A stretch of 64,000 nucleotides of DNA from Hanleya hanleyi (taxonomy: Eukaryota; Mollusca; Polyplacophora; Lepidopleurida; Hanleyidae): NCBI GenBank assembly GCA_036873755.1, contig JAVTVY010020617.1:1-64000 (forward strand). The letters are read 5' to 3'. The notes beneath the pieces were generated by a model that saw nothing but the letters and a program-made list of their open reading frames with translations, made no database searches and had not been told where the DNA came from. Positions 50,736-64,000 of the stretch are shown in pieces. Position 1 is the first letter of the stretch; each line of letters opens with the position of its first letter. Position numbers and translations under genes: made by a program.

Positions 50736-51363
50736 CTTCATTATGTATTCATCAGGTTAAGAGAAGATAATGAATGAATAAAATTTGGGATCACCATACT
50801 GGTTATAAAAATATGACTCCATGTATGTGTATCATTGAATAGCCATAGCATTGAATACATTCTTACACCGTACACGGATTTGACTTTTCTTGCTTAAAGC
50901 TGTAAAATATCCCTTTTTTGCTATATAATACTAAACAACTGTTGTTGAAAGTGAACACTGGTAATTTTTTACAGCTACTAGCATAATATACAATGTCAGG
51001 AGCACCTTGTACTCTCTACCATTCAATCTAAAATGCCCAATTTTTATCAGTCCTATCCTATATCGAACTGTCAGTAATTTGTATGAATCCTTCTGTTGAG
51101 TCAGATAGCTTTTGTTGATCTTTATTCTACTTTGAAGTGTCTCTGAACTTTTGTTAGGAAATTTAGAATCTCATAGAGCATGGAAATGAATGTCCTCTAC
51201 TGGCTTTGTTTCTTCTGGATAACTTCAAGAATAGAACTGCTAAAATAAAAAAATACCAGCAATTTAAAACAGGTCCTGGGCTCAGATAGCAGGGGCAGTC
51301 AATGCTGAACATGCTCATTTTGTGTCTACATGTACAGAATGTACTGTATCTCATTCTTGATAT
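50736..51363. other. gene-free stretch
   Basis: No conserved coding sequence or repeat structure is recognised. Confidence 0.35.
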
Positions 51364-51582
51364 GTAAGGTAATTCCCTAATAATTCGATCACCGAAAGTG
51401 CAGCAAAAATGGCATATATCTGGCAATATTCTCAATGGCACCAGCTTCAAAGTGTCACATTTTGTCAATATATGACTTTTCTTCCATTTGAATAAAGAAT
51501 GAGAATGTTACTTTCTCTCTGTGTTTGAATAACAGAGTTGAAAACTTCCTGTGATTGAATTATTAGGGGAATTACCATAAGC
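51364..51582. mobile_element. TA-flanked MITE with GGTAATTCCC ends
   Basis: GGTAATTCCCTAATAATTCG at the left is matched inverted by GAATTATTAGGGGAATTACC at the right, with TA outside each end. It belongs with the larger element at 12411-14101. Confidence 0.7.
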
Positions 51583-53980
51583 TTACACTTAGAGCTTACC
51601 ATATTAGTTATGTAGTTTGGTTTTGTTATATGCATCATTATACTCAGACTACATGCATTTATTTGATAAGACCGTAAAAGGAATTTGTTTTAACTTGTAT
51701 ATTTTATAAATAGCCGAAATACCTATTGTTCAGACCCTTAGCATGGGTTCATGTAGTGTACAAACCTATAGAGTTGTTCCTCCCAAAGAGGAGTAATATA
51801 TAATTTTTTAGCAAATATTGCTCTGTGTTATTTTATTTCATGCTTTATCAGTTTATTTTGTTGTATGCTAGACTTACCTGTTAACTGACAAACCTTTTGG
51901 TATTCACAAATGATGCTCACACTATTGTTATAAATTCAACATTTCAGTGCTGAAATTTTCATCAATTAGGATTTGTTCTTTGAGTCTGAAAATTGAGGTT
52001 GTTTTCAATGGGCTAAATTGTTTAAAAGAGTCCTTTGCATTTGATCTCAAAAGAATCTCAAATGTATCATAGATCTGAATCTCATTCTATATTATCACAT
52101 TCACAGATTTTATTTGTCGAACTTTTTGTTATATTTGTATACATGATATATTAAGTTACATTGTTAACTGTAATTGTGATTAGATAACCAGAGAACTTAG
52201 TAGATATTAGATTTATTTATGTTAATATATTTTCCAGGTAAAACTCATCAGTAAGTGAATGCAGTAATAAAAGGAGTTGGTATTAAGAGTAAGAAAATGG
52301 AATTTTAAATTTATCTTCAATACATTTAACACTTGTCCAAGTTATGCTTTATTTTCTTGTTTCCAAGATAAAGATAAACCATCTTTTGTGTTAAAGTTAA
52401 AGCTATTTTTGTTGTTTTGTCTATTCACAATCTTGTTTGGAAGTTCTCTTCTATTCTCATGATGAGAGTTAGTTACATCCCTTTGTCATGTTTGTGAAGA
52501 TGTGACTATATATCAATCCGTCCTGTAAGAGGTCATTGGGTGCTGAGTACATTGCAGCTTTGAGCCAATACACCAGTGACAATGGAATGGGACAAATACG
52601 GCCGTACATACCATTTATAGACTGGGACAAAAATACTAGGGATGAGAAACTGACTAAAACATTAAAGAAGCCAACAACTGTTTTGTTATCATTAGTTTGA
52701 GCTTTGAACTTTCAATCCAAGTGAAATATCAGCAAACCATCAGCATAGTTCATACAGGTAGTAAATTTAGTATTTGGGGCATTCAGAAGGTGGGCAAGTG
52801 ATAAAACTTCTTGCTAATAGCAAGTATTGTTCACTGAATTTGGTTTTTCATGGTGTGATCTTGTTCATTGTATCACCCGAGGATGCCCATCGATTGTAGC
52901 ATGATGTCATCACATCGTATGTTCCGATATTGCAGTGGTGATGAGAACCGTTCAATTGACGAACAGCTATGTGATGTTAAGAATGCATCTAAGAGGGCAG
53001 TGGAGCTGTTACACATTTGAAGAACTGCGTCATAGACATTGTTATCCCAGGTATGATTATGTAGGAGAAATCATATGTTATAATACATTCAGATTTGTAC
53101 CGAGTCAATGTTTCAGGAGACTGAGAAACTGCTTTGAAACTTCTTCAGAATTAAGGTAAGTCATTACTGTCAATGATTGAGAAAGTTTGTTTTTCTTTAT
53201 TCATAACAATAAAGGATTTTCCACTTCATCACAACACTGATGAAGTGGTGCTAGCCTGGAGCATTGAATTTGGAACATTGACACAGGTTTACCCTGGGGG
53301 TGACCTTGACCTGATTTAAAAGGTCACTTTCAGAATGTGGTTAAAAGCAGGCCTTGACATGGCCTTGCCACTGAAAAGAATGTCAAGGAATCAGTCACAA
53401 TCAAACATCTATTAGAATATACAAGGGTCTGATCTTGTTCCCAAATAGAAGAATTGACTGTTGATAGGACTTAAGTACTCCAACAAGCATGCAGGACCCG
53501 GAGAGTGACGCAAGAAAAATAAGCAAACAAAGAGCCGTGAGCTCACATATATCCCCCACCAATTTGATGAGACAAGTCGGAGAAGGAAACACTAGTACTT
53601 ATATTCAATAAAATCAATTTCATGTAAAATTGCTCGATGTTGGAAATAATGAGATTTACATTCTACTGAATCACCGTGACTGCCATACTGGATTCAGGCA
53701 TGATTTTATTGTGTCCTGCAAATAGACAAAAAATAACTCAATATGATTTGCTCTATTTAATTAAATGTCATTCTTCCCCGTGTTCAGCAGAACAGTTCAC
53801 GAACAAGCAGATGAAGAGCCCTCCCCCCAGATGAAGAGGGTAGATTATTAAAGTAATGACTTCAATACAAACATGATAGACAACAGGTCAGTTGCAGAAA
53901 AAGGGGAGAAAACTCTAGTCCTACATATCCCCCAGGGAAGACAACTCTGTAAGGTTAAAAATAGGTCAATTTTAATAAAA
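51583..53980. other. gene-free stretch
   Basis: No recognisable coding or RNA gene. The frame 52935-53159 (plus) shows no known domain. The part from 53225 has TGACCTTGACCT-like motifs similar to the array that follows. Confidence 0.35.
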
Positions 53981-54560
53981 AATGTGATCTCAAAATCAAT
54001 AGGCTGAAAGCTATTCCCAATTACTCACAATGAGTTTGAGGTCCATTTGAAATTTGATCATAATCCACATCCTTAAACTGGAGCTATGATGTAACAACAC
54101 ACCTTTCCACTTTGATCTACATTTCTGGCATGTCTGGCCTAGGTGACCTTGACCTTTATCTGACCTTTTGACATCAAAATAGGATTAGTCTCGACCCCAA
54201 GTTTTGCACCAGTTCAGGACTTGGAACAGGAGATTTGTACTTTTTACGGATTCTCTGGCTTAAGTTAATTTGACCTTTGACCTAAACATAAAATAAGGTT
54301 CTTATTTGTCCCTAAATACTCTGTTTTGTACCAATTCATAACCTGAAACTGGAGATTTCCTTCTTTTTTTTGCGCATTTTCTAGCCCAAGTGACCCTGAC
54401 CTTTGACCTAGCGACCTCAAAATCAATAGGCTGAGAGGTATTGCCCAATTATATCTTCAGTTAATATATGGAGTGAATTAAATCAATAGTTTTCAAGTTA
54501 TCATGTTAACGGGAAAATGTGACGGACAGACACATGCACACAAACTAACAGCGATTCTAT
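53980..54560 (+). repeat. degenerate tandem repeat with TGACCT motifs
   Basis: About three to four units of 120-135 bp share 'TTTGACCT', 'CTGGAGATTT' or 'GGAGCTATGA' and 'TCTAGCCCAAGTGACC'-like sequence. Exact TGACCTTTGACCT occurs at 54271-54283 and 54397-54409. 'CTCAAAATCAATAGGCTGA' occurs at both ends (about 53990 and 54416). Confidence 0.65.
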
Positions 54561-56619
54561 ATCCCTTGACCAGGGACCAGTGGGGGATGACTATTTGAGC
54601 GCATTTAAAAAACCCTAAGTGTGATGTGGAAGAGTGGCTGTTCCTGTTTGTTGTGCAAGTTTTGAGTACCACAGTATCTATGCGAGACTTGACATTCGAG
54701 CACACCATGTACAGCGAGTACTTAGTGTAGTTGACTTGGAGGCCCAATATAGGCATAATGTTATGGTAAGTTGGTGACAGATCAGAAACTATGAATTACT
54801 TTTAGTGATGACTATCATCATGAGATGGGGGGCGTTATGCTGCTATATGAGGGCCTAGGGCATAACTGTGGCCTATTTTGAGTCACAGAGGTAAAACAAT
54901 GTGATTAAAACCAGACCTAAAAGTAACGCTCCCCATCTGACATGTCGCTGATTTTAGATCTGAGTCTAACACTGGTGTTTCCGTGTTTGAATACCTTGCT
55001 ATCAACAGATCTAGGTCACTTGCATACCATACCTCATGTTGCTAAGTGGGGGCGACAGGCCTGCGATAAGGAAAGTAAAACTCTTCTCAGATATTTTAGC
55101 TTGTTTCGTCAGATCAATATATAGAAATGATGATGTTCGATTAACATAAACAGAATTTGGATATATCTATCAATTAAAAGAGACATTTCATATTGAATGT
55201 TATGAGGCATAAATCACGAGGCCAACATCTGTGGTCTGAGTTTGCGGTTAAGGCCCATTTCATGTTGTGGACTGGGGGCGAAAGGTGTACGATATTGAAA
55301 GTAAAACTCTTCTCACATATTTTAGCTCATTTCATCAGATGAATATGTTATTCTCTATGAACGATGATGATGTTTGATTAACATAAATACAATTTAGAAA
55401 TATCGATCAAATAGAAGAGACATTGTTGTGTGCATAAAATCACAAAGTCAACCTATCTCCCCCGAATCTGCTGTGGTCTGAGCTTGACATTTCAAAAACA
55501 CACCCCAAGGTGGAAGAGAAGCTATGTGATTGGCCAGCACTCAGAACGGGGAAATGGGAGTGATGGCCCCAGATGTTAATCAGCGACAAATCAGAGGGGG
55601 AGTGGTTTTTACTCCTCAGCCCGATTGGGCTCAAGGATATTGTGTTCACCCCGTCTGTCCATCCTCTTTCCCTGGGAATCCATATCTTGAGAACTACTGA
55701 AGGTAGGCCGGCGAAACTTCTGTCCAATATAGAATGTAACCTGTAGATGTGCCCTTTGTATGTTTCATTGGTCAGGTCCTCGTCTGTCTGTCTGTTCGTC
55801 CACTTTTCTGTCCGTCAGTATCATGGTTTAATTCCAACATTATCTATTATGGGCCTTCTTTTGTTAAGTTTCTAAAATCTAGTGGTGGTCAAATCATTTA
55901 CATAATAATTTCCCTGTATTCAGATTCTTTCCATTCTACTTTCAAAATATTCATGGAATGTTGCAAGCATTTTTCCTGATTCACATCAATCTACATATTA
56001 CATGCACCCTGTCTGCAGGGTAGTGGACAAGGGAGATAACCACATAGACCTGAGGAATCTGCTGAAAAGTGTAGTACAAGTTTAAATCTACAGTTTAGAT
56101 CTCCACAACCTTTTCTGTTCATGAATTACCAATTACTTAGTTGGCTTTAATAATGCTTCAGTTGTAATTTGTAAAATTTCCATGCCTTGGAAACACTTAT
56201 AAATAGTAGTTTGCTATACATTTGTGCCACTATCAGCAGAGTTTATACTACACAGAGGTTTTATGCTATATCTTCTGAATAAATGTATGAAACAACTTTA
56301 CGATGTATTATGTGTGCCTAAAATGAATCTATCCAACTATATAATGAAAGTAACTGTTATTACAACAATAAACCATATTACAAGAACAACAGAATGTGTC
56401 CTTGCCCCTCGACAAATGAAAGCTATACTATGAAAATCATGAACAATATGAGAAGAGTACAGCATTCTTTTTGGGATTTGCAAAAAAGCCTCGGTGAACA
56501 GATAAACCGTGGACAAATGCCTCAATGGACAAAAGCCCCATTTGACATTTAGTTTCAGGCCAGGGCAATAAGATCACAACTTTACATGTTTGTTCTTACA
56601 AATATGTGGATACCTTGTC
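54561..56619. other. gene-free stretch with short duplications
   Basis: Segments near 55080-55200 and 55300-55430 are related (AAAGTAAAACTCTTCTCA then ATTTTAGCT). A GTCTGTCC-rich patch lies near 55640 and 55780. No gene is recognised. Confidence 0.4.
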
Positions 56620-56629
56620 TCTTTTTATA

Positions 56630-56990
56630 CCCCGGTACATAGTAGGGGGTAAACTAGATTCCGATTGTCCGTCCATCCGTGTCGGTGCATCCATCTGTAA
56701 GTCTGTCTGTACGCCTGAAATTAGTTTCCGAGCAATAACTTGAGAACCGCTCATCATGCCACCTGGTGGCAAAATCTAAATTCGGTTTCCGGGCAATTTG
56801 GCCTAGATTCTTGTCAAATTTGGTATGCAGATACCATGCCATCAGTTGTGGCTTGGGTTTCCATTTCGCATGCCATAAATCTCTGCTGTGCATCCCAAAT
56901 CCTACACCCAGAAAAACATCTTGGTCTGGACTGTTAAGGGGCTGAGGGGTTGTAGCACCTCTGGTGCCTCATGTTTAAGGTTTTAATCAG
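56630..56990 (-). repeat. hairpin-headed dispersed repeat
   Basis: TATACCCCGGTACATAGTAG and GGGGTA form a short hairpin, followed by GTCCGTCCATCCGT and TTGAGAACCGCTCATCA. This is a single-unit relative in layout of the 46612 block. Confidence 0.5.
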
Positions 56991-57016
56991 ATTGAGAGGT
57001 AAAAATGGGCCCATTG

Positions 57017-57629
57017 TCATGTAAGGAAAACACAATAGGTGACTACATGTAGGGAACCTTGTTGAACCTGGAAAAGCTACCCGACAAGCTGTATTGCACA
57101 CAGTGTTCCCGGTTTGAAGATCCTTACATGACGAACTTCCCTAAAAATGAGGAATACAGCAGTCAACACATACATGCTTGAGAAAAACAATATCTTAAGC
57201 ACAAATTTAACAGAAAGCTTTGCAACAATGCCTGGGGGTTAAATTCACTCAGAAAGGACTCCAATCTTAATAATTGACATCCTATCAACACTTCCCAAGT
57301 ATAGGTGTTGTTGAAGGACTTCTGTTGATTTTGGCATTTAGTGACTCTATCTCCTGTATATATCAATAGCATGGTCACTATGTCTGTGTACTTGGACTAA
57401 TCCACTTGTCAGGGAAGGGGGAGATGATCACTTTCAGGGAGATAGTCCCTAAATCTACCCCATGTAATGGAACAAGCTGGTATGATGCCATGTTGCCTGT
57501 GCCTGGCAGACCCGTCATGTAAGACAAATTCAATCGGCAACACTTTGCGTGCAATATACTTGGCCCTTTTCACTCCTTGGTTGAATGGTTCCCCACATGT
57601 AGTCACCTATTTTATGTGTCTTACATGAC
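57017..57629. mobile_element. inverted-repeat element
   Basis: TCATGTAAGGAAAACACAAT and AGGTGACTACATGTAGGG on the left recur inverted at 57585-57629. Additional TTACATGACG motifs lie inside (near 57124 and 57510). About 610 bp, no coding sequence recognised. Confidence 0.6.
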
Positions 57630-58017
57630 GGATTTGCGCTGTGCCTGCTCCGGGGTGGCATCAAAGGATATTCAATGACAGTGGTGAATTAGTCTAAGCC
57701 AATGAAAGCGCTCCCATCTTCAACATCTCCTTCAATCAAATCTGAAGCTATATCATGACAGGTGAATGCACACGTTAATGCAAGATGTAAAATCTGACGA
57801 CGACAAACAATGGGAGAGCATTGATGAGATTAATTTTATTAAGATGATCTTTACACCATTCAAATGGCTCATCTCGGTGGTTAGACTGTAGTGAGCATTG
57901 GTCACGCCCATCTTTACAACAAATTCAGTTAAATTCTCTAACTTGACACCTGAATGGTGCTTTATAACTGTCTAATTACAAGCTCTACCAGGCATTTTTT
58001 ACGTTCTGCTTCGCGCC

Positions 58018-58365
58018 TCTCCATTTAGCGCTGTCAGGGTCTCACGGACTGTGTCGGAGTTGACACGAGGTCATCTGTTGCCACAGTAAACGAACATGAG
58101 GACCATCAAACTGGACGATTCAATATCAGCCGCGATTCACCGATATATATTTCCGCAACATATAATTCTAGGGTTATTTGTCAAAAAGCTGCCTTCAAAC
58201 TGTGTGACACTGGCGTTCAATACATTGAAGAACTGTTTAGGGTATTTCAAGATAAATATATACATTTTGCGATCAGTAAAATAGTCAGATAGAACAGTTC
58301 TTGGTTTCTGCAGGAATCCTGCAAAACACGGTGAGACCCCTACAGGGGTAAATGGAGCGTATAGG
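58018..58365. repeat. inverted-repeat element
   Basis: CTCCATTTAGCGCTGTCAGG and GTCTCAC near 58018-58046 recur inverted, with changes, near 58328-58362. It is a probable MITE with no coding sequence. Confidence 0.5.
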
Positions 58366-59629
58366 CCAATGAATTTTGTCCTGATGTCCATCTCAAGCCA
58401 TTTTTAACTAGTCATTTTCTCCATAACTATGGCAAATAGAAAGGTAATTATTGCATGGTCTGCAAGCCCTTTCATCTACCAAAAATATTTTGCTTGTGAA
58501 CAAATTATCAAAGATGAGTCACAAAAGAGTTAAAACAGACCTTTGAAAATATATAGTTCTCAAAAGTCACGAATTTGTAGTCGGCTATGCAAACATGTAG
58601 TCTGCTATGCAAACAACATTTTTTGAAAAGTTCTCGATTAAGAGCCCAATTAACTTGAAATTTGATGAATCTGTTGGGATTAGGCCAGATATGTGAGGAG
58701 TATACACTGTCTGAACTACTCCTATCTGTCCTGTCTGTCATCATACTCAGCAAATTTTGAGAACCCATGAAGTGCCCATTCCAAAAATTGCCTGCAAAGC
58801 AGGCTACATGTGACCTAAATTTCGTATATGTTTCAGAGTTCAAGAACAAATGTCCAAAAATCTTCTGCAACTTTCATACGCAAAGTCTGGTACAGCTTGC
58901 AGATGATGCAAGAATCACCTTTCTATGTGCCATAGTTATGGAGAAAACAACTGGTTGAAATAGGTGATGGACATTTGGTCAAATTTCTAAGACATACTTC
59001 AGGAATACAAAAGGTTTCTTGTATATCCTCAGCTCCGTAACAAATTTAAAGAAAATCGGTGAAGATGATGTGCAATGTTCGGTTGATACGGTGTGGAATG
59101 TCCCAATACTGACCGTCGGATTTGACGCCCTTACTTATATATGGGCCTTAATACCAAGTTAATCCAAGAACCCTGTTGGGCAGAATACAGGTGAAGGGAA
59201 TAGTTATGGTTGAATATACTCCGGGAAATTTGAAGGCAATTCACACCATCAGACAATTAACATCAGAGGTGATACGACTCCTATATGGCCCTATCTCTTG
59301 TAGTAATGATTTGTGTCATGTGACCAATGGTATTCCACTTGAATTGTAGCATGTGGGGGAGGGGTTGATGAGTGCAAACAAGAAATGCCCCTCTCTCAGA
59401 GCCCAAAAACTTGTATTTTCCTTTGTTGAACAGCACATGTATTGAACCCTATAAGTAAAGGATAGAGAATGCCGTTCATGGTATGTTACAAATCACACTA
59501 TGAGAATAGGCCTAAGTTACACTATTGCAACATGCAACTGCAAAGTCTGGGTAACTCTGAATGTAGTAGTAGAGTGCCATATGGGTCAACTTCTATCAAA
59601 AAACAACCCGAAGCTTGATCTCTGATGAT
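58366..59629. other. gene-free stretch downstream of MRM2
   Basis: No conserved gene. This is the 3' flank of MRM2 (minus strand). A short duplication (CATGTAGTCTGCTATGCAAA, near 58575-58610) is visible. The polyadenylation site cannot be placed. Confidence 0.4.
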
Positions 59630-61140
<1,511 letters not shown>

Positions 61141-61377
61141 ATGCGACACTATGGGTATTCCCCCTTTCAGAAAATCCATACAAATGTCCAAGCACAGCGT
61201 ATACGGAATCGGACTGCGTGATATGCTCTGTATTCTCTTTTTATTTCAGTTTCACTTTTTATCTCTAAGCGTCCCCCGCTAGGCCAGATAGGGTTTAAAT
61301 CCCTTAATCTTCATATACATTCCATAACATGAAGGAATTCCATGGACTCCAAGGAAAATATATTTAAAGAAATGTTT

Positions 61378-61716
61378 GAACTCTTTGCCCCATGTTGACG
61401 CCATTTGACACCCGGTTCTAAACCATACAGGCTTTTCTAGGCTGCCCCATAGATCTTTTTGGTGATCACCTGTAAATTGTCAGGCACAAATCTATTGGAG
61501 GGCTGGGGTCAAAGGTTTATTATTTTTTATATATTATTTTTACCGTGACCAATAATTTAGCATGTTTAAAATTTTCTGAAATAAAATATTATTTAATGAG
61601 GTTAATTAATTAATTTATTACATAAGGCGTCAAATGGCGTCATCATGGACTAGGAAGGGGCGTCAAATGGCATCGCCATGGGGCAATGGTAGTAAGCCTC
61701 CATGGGGCAAAGAGTT
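61378..61716. mobile_element. MITE upstream of MRM2
   Basis: AACTCTTTGCCCCATG at the left recurs inverted at 61700-61716. A second inner pair, GACGCCATTTGAC and GGCGTCAAATGGC, is duplicated on the right (61627 and 61660). About 340 bp, AT-rich core, non-coding. Confidence 0.65.
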
Positions 61717-63734
61717 AAACCTACCAGGTGTAACTTTGAGCCTATTTACATATGCCTGAAAAGTTTACTTTGGTTGTTTTTGCCTTTTTACTCATTAAAG
61801 TGCTCACAATTGTTTGTTTTTTTTCACATCACATCATTATTTTTATTTTTTGGAGAAAACAGCACGAATAAAAAAAATCGAAAAATGTATTTTTTTTTAT
61901 GCCTACCCATAAGTAGCACAAATTTGGTGATGGCAATTTCTGTTCGTCTGTTCATGCCCGGTCTATAGCTGGGACAGTTTCCTATTTACTTTCCAAATTT
62001 TGTGTGTGTGGATACCCAAGTGGGAGGCTATGTGTCGCATACCAAAATGGAGGTCAGATGTCAAAAGGTCACTGGGCTAAAATTATAAGGAAATCATTGA
62101 ACCGTTCATGTCTGGTCTATATCTATGACGGTTTCAATTTTTTGTGAGTGGATACACTAGGTGGAGACCAAAATTGCCGTCGAGGTGAGAGATCAAAGGT
62201 CACTGTGGTCTAAAAATCGGGAAATTAAAAACTGCTAATTTTTTGTGAGTGGATTCATTAGGGGGAGACGGTGTGTCCTCGTGGATTCATTATAGTGAGG
62301 TGGCTTAGCAAAAAGATCGTGACACGCTGGACCAAAGCACCAAACTTGGCACATCCATCACTTGAGGCATACAGAACAATATCAGAAGGGGTGCCCATTG
62401 CTCTGGGCCGTGTGACGCCCTCTGACCCCCAAAAGGGCATCTAAGGGAAAATATTATCATTGAAAAAATAGTTGGCTTCCCAATAGCTTCATGATTTTCG
62501 TTATCCTTGAGGCTAGTAAGCTGAAACTGGCCACATTATATCTTTGGTTCCAGCGCTACAATAAAATGTAACAAAATTGAAGATGGCCTCTATGATGATG
62601 TCACAGTGACGTCATATTATAAAAATAAGCCATTTTATTGACGATTTTTCTGATCGATTTTTCAAATTTTGTATTTGTGCCATTTTCTTCGCTCAAATTG
62701 CCTTGTAAATCAGTAAATAATCATCTGATATAAAATAAAATATTATTATGCACTTTCACGTAGATAAAATACACCAATTTGGAAGAAAATACGACAAAAA
62801 CATAACTGCCATCCATTTTGAATTTACCCATGATGCTCTTCTCCGAGAATTAAATGGCCCTAATATGATTTGCTATATGGACACAAGGTGCCAGCTCTCA
62901 ACACTTCCGAGCATCAGAGAAAATTTTATTGGGAAGAGCGGAGGGGGGGGGGAGGGGCTGAAGGTGAATCCAACAGTAACAATTGACGCAGGATCCTCCC
63001 TATTCAGTATCATTTTACTAGTGGGTGTGCCTGCAGAACCGGCATATAATTGGAGTAGTGCACGTGTCCTGAAACATGCACATGTAAATGTGTAAATATA
63101 ATGGTATTGTCACCCAGTGGGAATAAGGTGTAGTTTCAGACCCCTCCCCCAATCCGCCTCTAAACCTGAAATCCTCCTAAGCACTCTCGGTCATGTCAAT
63201 AGCGACGGATAGAAGTCAACGTGTTATTTTAATGTTAATTTCATGTTCCTGTCCCTCAATGGGCGTTAAATGCAATTTCCGATCCATTTTCTGTGTCTAT
63301 TCACTCTCTGTGATCCATATAGTTATCCTGAAAATGTTTGACAGGTTTTTGATAAAAAAAAACCTCAATATTGCGGGCCTCTATTTTCACACTTGGTATT
63401 CCCACAGCTATCTTGACAAAGTTCCATGAACATTCGACGAAAGCTGTGTCCATTCAATGATAATATATAGACAAGTGCTACAACATGTTACTTGTATGTT
63501 GCGCGGGTGATTGGGTGGGTACGGGTTCCTGTTGCTTCCAAGCATTTTGCTGAGAAGCAACAGGAACTTGATAATGTGATGTCTAGCACTGTAATATCAC
63601 TTGTCTTTATTGCACCATGTAAGCGTCCTGTCTGTGTCTTGTGTGCTGTCCTCAGTGTTTTATAGGGTGGATGGAGGGTGTCTGGTTCCATGCTGCTTCA
63701 ACGATTTCTTCTTTGAAGTAACAGGAACGCAACT
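61717..63734. other. gene-free stretch with dispersed repeats
   Basis: Phrases such as TTTTGTGAGTGGATAC, with GGGAGACGG or GGTGGAGACC, recur near 62010, 62140 and 62240, suggesting a degenerate repeat of about 100-130 bp. No conserved coding sequence is recognised. A G-rich run lies near 62941-62955. Confidence 0.45.
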
Positions 63735-63830
63735 TGGCTGGGTGGTGCTTGTAGTTGGTTCGACGCGATATAGCTGAGATATTGTTGAAAGCCACGCTAA
63801 ATTCTATTCACTCACTCACCCTTACTTGTA
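63735..63830 (+). repeat. SINE 3' tail ending in CACTCACTCAC
   Basis: GATATAGCTGAGATATTGTT then GAAAGCCACGCTAAA and TTCACTCACTCACCC form a tail of the kind frequent in gastropod and bivalve SINEs. A possible head lies upstream but is not clear. Confidence 0.5.
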
Positions 63831-64000
63831 TGTTGCATGTTCTCGGTCTCCATTGGGCGTTAAATGTTCTTTTGATTCCTTCTTGGTTTTAGACTCCGTT
63901 TAATTTTCTGGCCATACAGCTCTGTTAGCTATCCTGACGTAATTTGATGGCCTTCCAATAAAAAATCCCGGCCTCCGACAAGCGTTAGATGCCCCTTTTG

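Noticed and set aside
52935..53159. 74-codon plus-strand ORF
   Set aside because: No recognised domain, no splice context, unremarkable composition.

Overview
The window is animal nuclear DNA. The genes have GT-AG introns, and I identify three conserved metazoan genes by splicing them by eye. From left to right they are the 5' two-fifths of RPTOR (raptor, mTORC1 scaffold; minus strand, 12 exons, 22395 down to 7225, running off the left side), a complete SUFU (Suppressor of fused, Hedgehog pathway; plus strand, 10 exons, 22849-44036) and a complete two-exon MRM2 (mitochondrial 21S/16S rRNA 2'-O-methyltransferase; minus strand, 61020-59630). RPTOR and SUFU are head to head with 453 bp between their start codons. 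SUFU and MRM2 converge across a 15.6 kb gap with no recognisable gene. The short SINE tails ending in CTCACTCAC, a 5S-rRNA-headed SINE and the DIRS elements suggest a lophotrochozoan, most likely a mollusc. That placement is inference and the species is not resolved.

Layout. 1-6662: a decayed DIRS-type (tyrosine-recombinase) retrotransposon on the minus strand, with a gag-like ORF1 and an RT-RNase H-recombinase ORF2, itself interrupted by a 479-bp MITE at a TTAA site. 6663-7224: a minisatellite built from the end of RPTOR exon 12 plus its 5' splice site. 7225-22395: RPTOR exons with introns full of DNA-transposon remnants (TTAA, TA, TTA, 5-, 6- and 8-bp target duplications) and a second minisatellite (15306-15975) built from RPTOR exon 4 plus its 5' splice site. 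22396-22848: probable bidirectional promoter. 22968-34811: SUFU intron 1, holding a three-level nested transposon, foldback repeats, a 644/654-bp duplication and two blocks of a 157-bp satellite, the larger with dimeric higher-order structure. 34812-44036: remaining SUFU exons, with a recombinase-only DIRS relic in intron 9. 44037-59629: SUFU downstream DNA, several tandem and foldback repeats, a tRNA-headed SINE and one unidentified ORF fragment. 59630-61056: MRM2 with a 5S-derived SINE in its intron. 61057-64000: repeats only.

The most unusual signal is that two separate RPTOR exons have each been tandemly amplified, in both cases as 'exon tail + 5' splice donor + first intron bases', so that the authentic exon is followed in transcript order by 9 to 12 decoy exon ends. 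I know of no described system of this kind. All gene models are read by eye from conserved protein sequence and splice sites; no database or transcript was consulted.
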